From contig CM074856.1 in assembly GCA_037501455.1 (NCBI GenBank), positions 18,187,001 through 18,251,000 of the forward strand: 64,000 nt of DNA, written 5' to 3'. Shown here piece after piece: positions 1 through 12,000 of this stretch (positions within the stretch are counted from its first letter, which is position 1; each line of letters starts with the position of its first letter). The notes below the pieces were generated by a model. It had not been told where the DNA came from, did no database searches, and worked only from the letters and a program-made list of their open reading frames with translations. A program made the translations under genes and the position numbers. Source of the stretch: Lantana camara (lineage: Eukaryota; Streptophyta; Magnoliopsida; Lamiales; Verbenaceae).

Positions 1-677
1 CTTTATTGATTCCAACAATTCTCATATGCCACTTGTGTAATCCCAACATAGGTCGTGGTTCAGGTGTCTATATAGCGACACCCTTTTGAGCCTATATTAA
101 AGATTACAGAGTTAGCTCATATGAGATAATGTGGAATCTCAATCTCAGGTCTAAGGATTAATTCCTCACGTCATTGACATGCGAGATATTTCCTAATCTG
201 GAAGTTCTAGTAACATCTTTTCCCATTTAGGAATCTTCTTACGCGGGGCACTCTCAGTGAACTTGTTCTTACAACAAGCACCCTTGTGTATTGTGTACGC
301 ATCAACTTATGCACTTTACACCCCATGAAACAGGATGATCCTTCTTAAGGACACAACTACACAAGCAAGTCTCAACAGAGGCAAGGTCGACACTCCCACT
401 GTCTATCGGCCTCATTGACTTGGAGAAGTTTCTAATCCTCGCCTATGGAGTTAAGAACTTATTTCATGTGTCATTCACATAATGATAAAGTTCTTAATGG
501 CCTCATCGGATTAGGGGAGTTCTAGACATGCACACGTAATGGAAACACTCAAAACACGTAATGTCACATAAAAAGTATTCGTCTGTGATTACAATCATCC
601 GTATATTATTCAAAGATTGTTTGTGACATAGGGAAAGTCCCAAAGCATAACGGCTTCCTAGGGCACTATTCCCAATA
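1..677 (-). mobile_element. Partial Ty1/copia LTR, antisense, cut by the window edge
   Basis: Read on the minus strand, this piece follows the LTRs at 16246 and 24230 from their first base (TATTGGGAATAG at about 677) for roughly 685 bases. It then runs off the window start at a point matching about 24918. Shared landmarks include the CCCCATGAAAC/GTTTCATGGGG block near 325 and the ACACGTAATGGAAA stretch near 535. Divergence is clear but the alignment is continuous. It is the 5' part of an LTR of the same family in the opposite orientation. Whether a full element lies outside the window cannot be seen. Confidence 0.85.
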
Positions 678-684
678 GAGTTGA

Positions 685-1745
685 CCATCACGCTTCTCCG
701 GTAAATTTGGACTTCCAACTTCCTAGCTCCTCTATAATTCCCACTCATTCATTTACTAATGATATCCGTGATAAGTCCCTCATTGATGAGAAATGCTCTC
801 GTCAATATAACCCTTGGAGTTGTTAAGAAGAGAAACTTTAATTTCTCTTCAATTATTTCGTTTTAAATTTTTTCTCGACACGGCTCCCCTCTATTGAATA
901 TTTGTACACATAAGGAAGAAAGAGCTATCGATCTTTATCTAGTGCAGCACCATCTACTCGGTCTTGATATTCATGTTAAATACTGAATCAATCGTTTTAC
1001 CTCCTAGGGATTGGGTTCAAATATTTGTTCCCTGTTTCACTTCTCACCTCGATACTCCCTTAATCACTCATCAAGGAAGAGACCTTCCATCTTGAAATCC
1101 AAACCAATACATCTAATATATAAAGACGAGGTTTATGTGATATGGTACCAATCTTTTTCCTTTTATTATGTCCCCCTTCGTGATGGAAAATTGGGTGAGA
1201 AGAAAGTAGTGACTCCGAGGATTTGGTTGAGGTTATAATGAGAAATAGGGGACATAATAAAAGGAAGAAGATTGGTGCCATATCATACAAACCTCGTCCT
1301 TATATATTCGATGTATCGGTTTGGATTTCATGATGGAAGGTGTCTTCCTTGATGAGTAATTAAGAGAGTATCAAAATGAGAAGTGGAACCGGGAACAATT
1401 GTCTAAACGTAATTCCTAGGAGGGAAGTGATTGATTCACTATTCAACGTGAATGTCAAGGCGAAGTAGATGATGGTGCACTAGAGAAAGAGATCGATAGT
1501 TCTTCTTTCCTTGAGTATACAAATATCCAAGAGAGGAGAACTTTATTGGAAAGCTTAACCAGAAGAATTAAAGAGAGAAATTAAAGGTTCTCTCCTTAAC
1601 GAATCCAGGGTTATATCGACGAGAGCATTCCCATCAATGGGAGACTTACCATGGATATTATTAGTAAAGGAAGGGAATGGAAACTGTTGAGGAGCAATGA
1701 ACTAGGAGGTCTTAAAATCTTTTCGAGAAAGCGAGATGGTGGACT
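685..1745. repeat. Large imperfect inverted repeat, arms about 490 bp
   Basis: The left arm (about 685-1175) and right arm (about 1247-1745) are diverged reverse complements around a loop of roughly 70 bases (1176-1246). Examples are the GGTACCAATC block at 1145 against GATTGGTGCC at 1271, and AATGCTCTCGTC at 791 against GACGAGAGCATT at 1619. No transposase, TIR signature or target duplication was found. The left arm ends where the antisense copia LTR begins. Open frames on both strands here mirror each other because of the palindrome and are not taken as genes. Confidence 0.8.
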
Positions 1746-2834
1746 CCTCACTTAAGGATATTGAAGAGAAAAGAGGAACGAGGTAGAGCATAGGAGTGCG
1801 GGGAAACTAATTCACGATGATGTCAATAGGAAATGAAAGAACTCTAAGGGATCGTGGAATGTTGAAAATTGTGAAGATGTATCCGCTAGGGCGTACTACT
1901 TGATGATTCCGAAGTGCATCTCTTTACTGAATACAAGAGAGATGCAGAGAAGCCGGGATTTAAATTTAACAAGGTTTAAAGATATCTTAGAAGGAGTGGA
2001 TTGGGAAACTTCTAAACAACCGGAGATCGTGATACCATGATTGTTGACCGAGTTTAAAGTGGTTCAAGAGTAAGTGAGATATGAAAGACTTTTGAGGAAA
2101 AAGAATTGAAATAATCCCTCATGACAAGTAGGGAATTATAGAAGAGAAAAGAAATTACTCAGGGAATAAGTATCGTCAAATTAGAGATGGAGTTGGGAGA
2201 AGGTATGGGATTATCAAGCTAGGGATTCGTTCAAGAAAACCGAAGCCGAGGAATTCGGGTCATAAATTCTACGGCACCAACTTTGACTCATTGCCCAATC
2301 TCAATAATGTGAAGGACTCCGAGAAATGGTGAACGGTACACAAATCATCCATGGCTTGCACGTGCATCTTTAATTGTTATATTGTTGTTGTGTGCTTTAA
2401 TTGTACGTGTGTGTGTTTGTTGTATGTTTTGCTCGAGTGTGTGGTTTTCACGGTAAGTCGAGGGTCGTATTTTCAACGGTCTTCCGAACGAGCAAGGAAT
2501 GGTGGTCTGGCTCTCTAGCAAAGGGACTTCTTAAGTAGAAGGTGCGAGTGGTGGAGGTTCGGTAACCACGCTATTCGTGTTATACCAAGCTTTTGAGTAC
2601 CTGGACCCTCCTATCATGCGAAACATTTTAGTTGCTCCAAGCACGAATCAAGAGGCGAGGAATTTCTCCATCAAGATTTCAAGAAGTGATCAAACCCCTT
2701 GTGCATGAAGACCTTACAGGGCTAATCCTTGTCGGGACGTTATGAACCTCGAACATGGGATGAATACAAAAGTTGCTTGAGCTTGAAACTCGAGCGTTGA
2801 ACCTGGGGACCACGTTCTTTTAAGGGGGGAGGAT
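1746..2834 (+). mobile_element. Probable 3' internal end of a Ty3/gypsy chromovirus-type element, with polypurine tract
   Basis: This stretch is noncoding or too decayed to translate. It ends in a purine-rich tract at 2821-2834 (AAGGGGGGAGGAT) directly before an LTR starting TGTGACACCCC. That junction is typical of Tekay/Del-like chromoviruses, so I read it as the 3' end of a plus-strand element whose 5' portion is missing. No integrase or chromodomain could be read. Confidence 0.55.
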
Positions 2835-3867
2835 TGTGACACCCCGTTTCTTTGGCAAGCCAGGTATGACATCACGAGAGGGGTTTTGATGTTTTAATTT
2901 CTCTTTTGATTTAATATATACATTGAATTAATTGTTTAAGTGATCTTTATGCCCTAATTGTTTAAGTTTTAAGTTTTAAGTTTTAACTTTCGTATTTAAT
3001 TTCTCTAACTTGTATTTAATTCTCGAACCTCGTGAAGATATGATATACTTGAATTATATGTTTTATAAACTCGTTTACATGTTTATCTTATTCGTTTATA
3101 TTTGTTCAAATTGGTCGGAGACCATTTCTTTATTTTTGGGATTTGAGGGACTAACGAGTTTTAGCGCGTCTCGGATTCCGGAGGCCATATCTTGAGCTCG
3201 GGAATTCGGATTCAAATTCCGGAAGTGGCGCCGGACTCATAATGAGATTTAAGAGCTAAAAAACCAAGCCTTATGTTTTTCTAAGCCCGTTTGGAACCCC
3301 AATATTTTGCCCGAAACGTGAGCCTTGCTCAGCTTTGCCACCTTTTATGGTTTTAGCCATAACTTTCTCCTTTCTTAACCAAATGACCCGATTCTTGAGC
3401 CTATTTAACCCTAGTTAAACCCTCTCTCTCATTATCCTAACCTCATACTCAAACTCACAAGAAAAAGGGGAGATAAGGCCTGGAATCGAGATAAGGAGAA
3501 AGGGGAAATTGGCACTATTCCTCTTGCAAGATTTGAGCTCCATACATCTTCATTTCTTCTCTAAATTGAAAGGTAAGTATATGATCTTGCTCTCCTCCTT
3601 CTTGTGGTCATTTGGAGCTATGAGTTTCATGATTTCATCCATGTTTGAGTATGCTATGAGATTTGGTGTGAATAGTTAGGGATTGTGGTTATTTGATGAA
3701 TCTCTTGCTCGGTTAATCTTTGATGATTGAAGCTTGTTCTATGATGTTTCTTGGACTTTTTAATGCTTATTTTGGTGTTGTTGCCTTGCCTCCTTGTTGC
3801 TGTTGTTGTTGTGGTTTGAAGCAGGGGAGAGCAGCCATGGCTGCTCGGTTTCCTTGGGGAAGAAGGG

Positions 3868-3972
3868 TTGTAACGCCCGTTAAGGCGTTCCCGCTTTGAG
3901 AAGGTAACGCCCATTACCTCCTCCAGCCTTTGAGGCTTTGTGTCTACCTCCCTTAACGGGGGTTACCCCCTT
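3868..3972. repeat. Cluster of GGTAACGCCCGTTACC-like palindromes in LTR
   Basis: Three related inverted-repeat motifs lie within about 100 bases: TAACGCCCGTTA at 3871, GGTAACGCCCATTACC at 3903-3918, and a CCTTAACGGGGGTTACCCC variant around 3951-3970. The surroundings are AT-rich. A parallel cluster with a different core occurs in the related LTR near 59921-60119. Confidence 0.7.
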
Positions 3973-5411
3973 TGTACATGGGAGGAGAAACCCCTGTTGC
4001 CTCTTCACTTTGGCTACGTTTTTCTAGCTGATTTTCTGATGTTTCTTGTTTTCTCGTTTTCTCGTTTCGTTTTTTATTGTATTTATTTTCTCCCACCCCG
4101 ATTATGATCCTAATATGTTAATGTGTTGTAATATGTTATGTTTCATAATTATTTTAATTTTATGGTTTTGTTTGCCAAGTGTAATCGTGACTTGAATTCA
4201 TAACCGTATAGGTGATACACGTAATTCTTTCTTGTATCGTTTGTCCCCTTTATGCACTTTAAGCTTATGAATGCTTATGTTATGCTATAATATGATACGT
4301 TGTGAGTTATTTAGTATGTTATGAGTTTAATTATTGAATTAATGTGATATCTTGTTATTTGCTCCAATATGGCCAAGTATGAATCTATATTATATGCATT
4401 GCATCCATTTGCATTCGTATGCATTGCCATGCGTCTAATTGGTTCATGATCGAGTCTAAGTCTTGAGTATATGTTTGTCTGTCTCAGATTTGAGTTCGAG
4501 AGGTGTCGGATCCATCATTTAGCTCCTTCTTGGTCGTCAACGCTCCTTCGTGAGCACTTTTGGTAAAAAGTGAGGTTTAGGTTTGTTTCTTTTTAGTTAA
4601 TACGACCTACAACTCTACGAGCTCGTTTTCAAGCCTGCATGTGACTATACTATTATATTTTTATAATAGATACGTGCTTATAAGATACGTTTATGATCCT
4701 GTTATAAGATTAAGTGGTTTTGAACTATATGTATGAGCATATGTAAGCTTGAAAATGTTTTACAATAAGGCTATGCTCCAAATCGTGTGTCTTCGTGCAA
4801 GCTTTGCTCTTCTTCAACATGCTATGATTTAGGATGACACGGGGAGGTAATCTAAAAAGCATATGCCGAGTTGCAAGGTAAGGTATGCTAAGGTATGTTA
4901 AGTTATATTTAAGTTGTAGCTAGTTAAGAGTGGTAATTGATAATGGTAATGTTATTGGGCCCCGAAGACGTGGGTAGGATGCTCGAGGCGGTGTTGGGCA
5001 GTCGTGTTAAGCCTGTACACTGTCTCCATTTGAAGTACCTACGCGCGACTCTTGGAGGTTGAGGAGGCATGGTACTTTGAGCCCTCGGTGAATAACCGGT
5101 GAAGGTACGATGTGGACTAGCTATCCCGCGTATGTAGAGTTACACGATGTGGGCCCGTACCCCGTGTGCAGACTTCCAAGTTGTCGGGATGGATACGGGA
5201 TTTGGTAATGTATATGTTTTATGCTTACTTCGATTTTTCTTATATATGATAATGATTTGGAAGTAGGTTGGAGACCCGTACTCGCCGGGTATTTGTATAC
5301 GCCTTGTTATGTTGATTATGAAATGGGATAGGATCTTTCTTTTAAGCTATGTTTCATTATGATATGAATAAGTATAAGTTTGATTCGAAAATGATTTTGG
5401 TATGCAAAACC

Positions 5412-6692
5412 CAAGGGCAACGCCACGTTCATACAAGTGGGGTCAATTGACCCCATTAAGAAAAAAAAATAAAAATAGTTAGGTTCTTATATATATTTTA
5501 TATGTTTTTATATTTTTGTTTTAAGAATAAATTTTTTGACCCCATATAAAAATATAAAAAATTGTGTTGACCCGTTAAATTTAAAATTAGTATAATTAAA
5601 AAAAGTTCATAACCTAAAAAATAAAAACAAAAATCTATTTAACAATACTCTTAATATTAAAGAACTTTAAATAATATTTATTTTGTAGAATTCTTCAATT
5701 TCAAAACACATAGTTAAGGAGTTTAGGAGTGTTTTGTAGTACTTGAAAAACTAATTTCTACTTAATTTAAGCAGAAATAAATTAGAATCCAGAAACAACC
5801 CACGACATGCTTTTAGATACAATTTTTGAATTTATTTAAAATTCTATTTGACGATAATGTCCTTATTAAAATATTAATATTTTTAAATTAACCATTTACA
5901 TGCAAATAACTCTATGATTTTTATGTTCATTACATTTTTCTTTTTTTATTATTTATATGTTTTCTTTTCTTTTCTCATCAGAATTTCGTAATCTTCATAA
6001 CTAAAAAACTTGCAAATTTTTCTCTTTTCTTAATTTTTATAAATTTATACTTAAAGGTATGTATAGAATAATGCTACGTTTGATTAATTACAAATAATCT
6101 TATACAAAATTATAATAATTTATATATTAATATAATACTTAAATCATATTATAATATAATGCCCAAAATATTTCAAAGTATTTTAGGTAAATTAGTAACT
6201 TCATAAAAGTAAAGTGATTATTCACTTTTGTTTGCATTTATTATTTTTTTTCTTATCACTTTTTTTTTTCCCCAAAACACTCACTAATATTGTACAGATT
6301 TATTATTTTTCGGCTTATCATTTTTTTTTCTTTCCTATGGAGTAGAGTTTGCAAATACCCCCTTAGAGATGGATGTATTTAGTACAAATAAAAAATAATG
6401 GAGGATAATTATAAAATAAATATTTTAAATAAAATAATTTATTATTTTAATAATTTATATTTTTTATTAGTAGTTAAATTTTTTAAGATACTTTTGCTAA
6501 CGGGTATTGGCTCAAGTGGTTAATGGGTTCATTTTTCAGGGCAATGATCTGGTTCCAGTCTCATTTAGGAGTGTGCTAAAAAAAAAATTAAGATAATTTC
6601 TAGATAAAATATTATATTTTTTAATAATATATTTTTTACTAGTAGTTAAATTATTTTGACCCCACTCTTCGACAATCCTGGAGTCGCCCCTG
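5412..6692. mobile_element. Non-autonomous hAT element
   Basis: The ends are CAAGGGCAACGCC and GTCGCCCCTG, imperfect terminal inverted repeats of the CAGGGGCGRAGCC type. They are flanked by a perfect 8-bp duplication GCAAAACC (5404-5411 and 6693-6700), the hAT target-site length. The 1281-bp body is AT-rich with no transposase. A short SINE-like insertion lies inside at 6491-6587. Confidence 0.85.
6491..6587 (+). mobile_element. Short tRNA-derived SINE-like insertion
   Basis: This 97-bp unit contains an A-box-like TGGCTCAAGTGG and, about 35 bases on, a B-box-like GGTTCCAGTCT. It ends in an A-rich tail and is flanked by direct repeats TTAAGATA at 6483-6490 and 6588-6595. This is the pattern of LINE-mobilised tRNA-derived sequence. 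It is too short and lacks the fold of a functional tRNA. Confidence 0.7.
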
Positions 6693-7213
6693 GCAAAACC
6701 CTATCCCGATTCATAGTCTTTCATTTAAAACGTGCTTTGCTCTATATGTATACGTGTGTGGGTGTGCGTTAGCCCCCTCACTCAGTCGGTGGACTGATCC
6801 TCTCCTTTCAACTTTTCAGTTGTAGGTTGGTTCGTGCTAGGCGGAGTCGTGATTCGGTCAAGTTCTAGTCTCCTAGCTCGTGTTGCATTTTCATTTGCAT
6901 TCGGCCACATCTTGTATATGATTCGGATTTGAAAATTGCATTATGTATGTACCTTATGAATTCCTGTTTATTTATATTTTCAGGACAAACTTCTAAGGCT
7001 AGTTAAACCCGTTTTTTTGGATTTATCTTATTGAATTGTGATGTATGCTTCCGCTTTCTTATTGTTTTGTGCGCTCTGATCCTGTCATAGCTCCGCCTGG
7101 CCTGGTGAGTGTGTGTATGTCCCCGTTCGCTTAGTATGTATGGGTTTCTATTTCATATGTGGGTTCGGGTCTAGGTGCGGGGGATGTGGTGGCTCGCGGC
7201 TCCGGGCGCTACA

Positions 7214-7415
7214 ATTATTTAATAAATTAGGGTTAAAACTCCTGAAATCTATAGAAAACGTACCATATTAAGAAGGACTCTTATCATAATTAATATATTA
7301 ATTATAAATTACATTATAAGATATTTGTACATTTGTTTGGTTGGATATAATTCAATTAGATAATTGAGTTTATTAGGTATGGAAAAATATCATCCCGCAA
7401 AATATAAAAGCATTA
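7214..7415. other. AT-rich spacer, nothing recognised
   Basis: AT-rich sequence between the chromovirus LTR and the MITE. No reading frame or repeat end was found. Confidence 0.6.
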
Positions 7416-7940
7416 GGGTTAATCCCGGTCGTCCCCCCTGTCCTTTTGGGGGTTTTGCACTTTCCCCCATATGCTTTGATTTTAACATTTAACCCCCTAA
7501 CCTTTGAAAAATATTTCACTTAACCGCTTTAAAAAACTTTGACCGTTGATTTCTCCTCCATCAAGGTGACCCAAATTTCAAGACTACCGTCATCGTGTTT
7601 GTCTCTCCAAAGAGAACAAAACCCATACCCCAGCTGACCCTATTAGCCGCAGAAAGTTCCGTTCATCGTGCGTCATTTTTAATCGTTGATTTCTGCTTCG
7701 TCGGTTGTCGGATTTTGATTTCGAGACCATTGTTGTGTTCTTTGTGTCGAGAGTTTCAATTTGATATATAATATCAACACATTTGAGATCAGCTTTGTAT
7801 AGATTTACTTTGTTAAAGTTTGTTACAAGGGGTTAACTGTAATATTTTTCAAAGATTAGAGGGGTAAATGCTAAAAATCAAAGCATGGGGAGGAAAGTAC
7901 AAAACCCCCCAAAGAACAGGAGGGTATATAGGATTAGCCC
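7416..7940. mobile_element. MITE with TIRs of about 115 bp (GGGTTAAT family)
   Basis: The left end GGGTTAATCCC...GGTTTTGCACTTTC is inversely repeated at the right end GAAAGTACAAAACC...GGATTAGCCC for about 115 bases. The core of about 290 bp is less AT-rich and has no convincing reading frame. The terminal sequence and the internal TTTTGCACTTT match the element at 17642-17903, so the two are one family. No clear target duplication was found here. Confidence 0.75.
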
Positions 7941-8115
7941 TACATAAATAGTTAATATAATGCATGTGTATTATATTCGATATTGTTTTACCACAATATA
8001 GAATATAATATATATTACATCCATTATATTAACTATATATATATTGTTTTACGAAAAATAAATTTATTTAAGAAATTAATTATAATATAGATAGTTAATT
8101 ATAAATATATTATAA

Positions 8116-8146
<31 letters not shown>

Positions 8147-8758
8147 TTTAAGAAATTAATTATATTATATAAATATTATATAATATATATATATATAGTT
8201 ATATTTATTTATTTAAGAAATTAATTATAATATTTATATTATATAATCTATACTATTATATATTTGAAAACGAGGTTTGACTTTTTATTGTGTATTTTGA
8301 TGATGTGGAATTTTGTGGGTTTTTTGAGATTTTTAATTAAATAGAAAAAATGTAATTGGTTGATCTTTATTTTGTATATTATTTATTTTAAAACAAATAG
8401 TAACTTATGGAAATAATTATCTTTGACAATATTTATAATATACTTTCTATGTATGAATTTCTGTTTTAAATTATACATATTTTTATCAATATAAATAAAG
8501 GTCATAATTAATGAGCTTTAAATTAAGAAAGAATGAATTGATAATTTTTATATATCATGATATTCACCCCATAATTAGGATGATATTTAATGCTATCATT
8601 AATTAGGGTTAAAGAGATAGATAAAGAAAAATTAAAATTAAAATGTTTATTTTGTATATTATTTTATTATGAAAATAAATATTACTAAAGAAAATAATTA
8701 TTTTCAGCAATATTCATAATATATTTTTCATTATGAATTTCTTTTGAAAATATACATA
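7941..8758. other. AT-rich spacer with a second Helitron-like 5' end
   Basis: Very AT-rich, with (AT)n runs near 8121-8144. At 8247 the sequence TCTATACTATTATATAT, preceded by A, closely resembles the Helitron 5' terminus at 8759. It may be the 5' end of an older or nested copy. No coding sequence is visible. Confidence 0.5.
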
Positions 8759-8904
8759 TCTATACTATTATATATAGCACGACGATATTTGCACGCAATT
8801 GTACTATTTTGACTCAATATTATTTTGTGTTGTTTTCTAAAAATATTTTATTAAAAAAATAATTTCTAATTGGTTGTTGGATCAATATATTTCAATTATT
8901 ATTA

Positions 8905-8979
<75 letters not shown>

Positions 8980-11864
8980 TATTAAACACAATCCTTATTA
9001 TATGCAATTCATTAATTATTCCATGAGTCAATACTAAATATATGCTATTGGTAATCAAATCTCCTAAAAATGCGCAAACGGAATTGAATTCCCTAATAAA
9101 GCTACCACTCCCTCAGAATTCATGGCATCCCTCAAAATTCATGGCATTTGAAATTTATTTATTGGTGAATTTTAATAATTCCAAATTATTTTTAATTAAA
9201 AATATAATTAGAATGATTTTGGCTGTTTTTTCTTTTTCATATTTTAATTAATTCATAAAGATCTCAAGAATCAATTCTCTATTTGTATGCAATTACAAAC
9301 GTATTTAATGGATATTATTTATTATTTTCTTATTTCTTTCACTTTACCATATCATTCAAATTTGGTCATGCCTATATAATCAATCTCTCCATCTCCAAAT
9401 CTCCTCTCTTCATGCATTCATTCAAATTTATTTCTATCATTCATTTTTTTCTCATTTCTAATTCATCTAAGATGTTTTAAGTTGTAGAGATTTGTACGCA
9501 ATTTCGTAATGTTGATCGGGGGTTCAGTTAATGTATAGTGTTCATAATCTTTGTCTCTTCCTTTGATGATGTCGGAGGTTCATGGTTTTTTTCTTTGTAT
9601 TTTCATGAATGGTATAATATGTAAAGATGAAGTTAAAAATAAGGGAGTTTCTTGAATTTCTTTTTAATTGAATTTTTTTACTTTTCATTGCCCTTTGTTC
9701 AATGATTACATTTAATTTTTCCGCTAGGAAAAATATGAATTTATACTATACGTTGCAGATTTATATATAAACTTTTATTATTATTGTTTATTGATTAGTA
9801 TTTTAGTTTCATGTTTCTGAAAATACCTCTATGTTTACTAAAATAATTGTCTTGAAGTATAATATTTTTAGTTTCTTCATATTATTATGTATCTTTAATT
9901 TTCAGATTTGTTATTTGTTGATGTGATGTATATTTTTTTTAATTATTAATTTATATTTGTTATATTAAATTTATGGATGTTTACGTTTTTAATAGTCAAA
10001 TCTTCCTTTCTTTATAATTTTGAATCGGCTATTTATTTAAATTATCTCAGATTTAGTTTTACTATTTTTTTATTTAGCTATGTTTGTGAATTCATCTATA
10101 TGATTAATATATTTGAATATATTTGTGAATTCATCTATCTTTTCTATATTATATATTTTTTCTGAAGCATTTCTATTGTTTCTTTAATTTTCAGTGTTTT
10201 TTCTTTACTTTTTGTCTAGCTATTTATGGATTTATAATATTTCTTTACGTTATTTAAAAACTTTTTCGATTTGTGTTATTTAAAAATAAATATCCTCATA
10301 TATTTTAATTTTATAACATTAATTATGAATTTTTTAAAGTTTTTTATTCATCGTAATTATTTGTAGCAATTTTTCTTCATTAAATTTATAACTAATAGTT
10401 TACCTTTATTTTTTACTTTTTAATGTTGGCCCTTTGCTCAAGAACTCTTATCCTTATTCATGTAATAATGTTATGATTTTTTCCCTTTCATTATTAGTTT
10501 CTTAATCTTCTTAATTAACTTTTTCTTTTTTTTACATTCTTATTCTATTTTTCATTTTTTCCTTAAAACCCAAAAGACACTTGAATAATGAGATTTGATT
10601 TAGATTTTATTAAATTTTGTAGGAAAAAAGATAGTCGAAAAATAGCTGACGAAAAAATGAAGAACATATAAGAATAAGATTTTATTTAATTAGATTTAAT
10701 GAGGATAATTTTATAAAAGTAAAATATAGTTGTTTCTCAATAGATTGAGAATCATTAATACCACCAAGGTTGGGGTAATGGATAATACCATGAATAAAAG
10801 AATGAACATTATCTTGGGAAGGACTCATGAGCATATTCTTAATTGTATTTTATACCAATCAAGGGTTTTGAAATGAATGTGAAAATGCTCATTCCATTCA
10901 TACGTTATTTTATCATATCAATCATGTCGTTAGACTATAGAGTATCACAAAAAAAAAAAAAGTTAGACTATAGAGTATATTAACTCTTTAATGGAGGAAG
11001 AGATCTTATTTAAGTTTTATTAAAAATTATAATTGATTATTATTATTATTACTAAATTATTACCTTTAATGATCAACTATTACAAATATATAAAATCTAT
11101 AAAATAAATATTATATTATGTAAAAATCTATAAATTAATTTTTAAATGATCATATTATTCATAATATTTTTCATGTTTTATTTCTTTTACTTTATATGGT
11201 TTTTTAAGCAAAATTACATATATGGTTTTAGAATTATCAAATTGATATTCTTAAAATCTAATAATTTTGAGTTTTCTTTTATATCCGACCAATTTCACTT
11301 TAAAGTTATATTCTTAGTTATATTTTATTCATTTTATAAACTTCATATGGTTCTATATTCATTTTAGAAAAATGAAACATTATTATAATATGATACTCAT
11401 ATTATTGTAATTCTAATATGTGTAATATGTTTTTAGTTATCTTTTTGTGTTTTTTGGTTCACATACAATTTTCAATTAATTTTATCAATAATAATAACTT
11501 TACATATTTTTAGTTAGATGTTCTATATATATATAATATAATTATAATATAACTACTTTATAATTGTAATATTATTTTAATATTTAATAATTTTTAGTTA
11601 CTTTAGAATATATAACTATAAAACTACGTACGTGTATCGCATGCATCGCATAGTAACATATAATTATATATTATAAAAGATATAATTATATGTATTGCAC
11701 GGGTTGCAGGGACATATAGTTATATGTTACTAAAAATATAATTGATAATAATTTTTAACTATTTTAAATATAATATAATTATAATAATTCTATATAATAT
11801 TTTTATTTATTTTAAATATAGTATAGCTATAATCATTCCGTGCATCGCACGGGTGGTAGGCTAG
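8759..11864 (+). mobile_element. Non-autonomous Helitron
   Basis: The 5' end TCTATACTATTATATATAGC follows an A. The 3' end has a GC-rich hairpin CCGTGC-ATC-GCACGG (11838-11852), eight bases, then CTAG (11861-11864) followed by T. This is the plant Helitron arrangement: 5' TC, 3' hairpin plus CTRR, insertion between A and T. The 3.1-kb body is AT-rich, lacks a Rep/helicase frame, and includes a (TA)n run at 8910-8979. Decayed hairpin-like pieces at about 11629-11655 and 11690-11712 may be relics of further 3' ends. Confidence 0.75.
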
Positions 11865-12000
11865 TATATATATATATAGTTAATATAATGCATGTAATAT
11901 ATATATATATATATATATATTATAACACAACTTTTTAGAAAACAATTTAATATAACTAAATATTGAAGTGTTATATTATTGTTTACTTAAATTATTTATA
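11865..12000. other. AT-rich spacer
   Basis: Short AT-rich stretch with an (AT)n run near 11900-11920. Its last nine bases are the left target duplication of the next element. Confidence 0.6.

Larger units (their letters stand above)
2835..7213 (+). mobile_element. Long chromovirus-type LTR (about 4.4 kb including insertions)
   Basis: The LTR opens TGTGACACCCC and closes GGGCGCTACA, a near-inverted pair, and follows a purine tract. Without the nested hAT element (5412-6692) it is about 3.1 kb. It shares architecture with the minus-strand LTR at 58489-61094, including a CCCCTCACTCAGTC...GACTGA hairpin motif (6775-6798) and a cluster of GC-rich palindromic motifs (3870-3970). No second LTR of this element lies in the window, so it is a 3' LTR of a truncated element. 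Confidence 0.75.

Noticed and set aside
1011..1290. Overlapping frames on both strands near 1.1 kb
   Set aside because: They sit in the arms of the inverted repeat and mirror each other.
6491..6587. Functional tRNA gene
   Set aside because: Box A and B resemblance only. The arms do not form a cloverleaf, and the A-tail with flanking duplication indicates a SINE.
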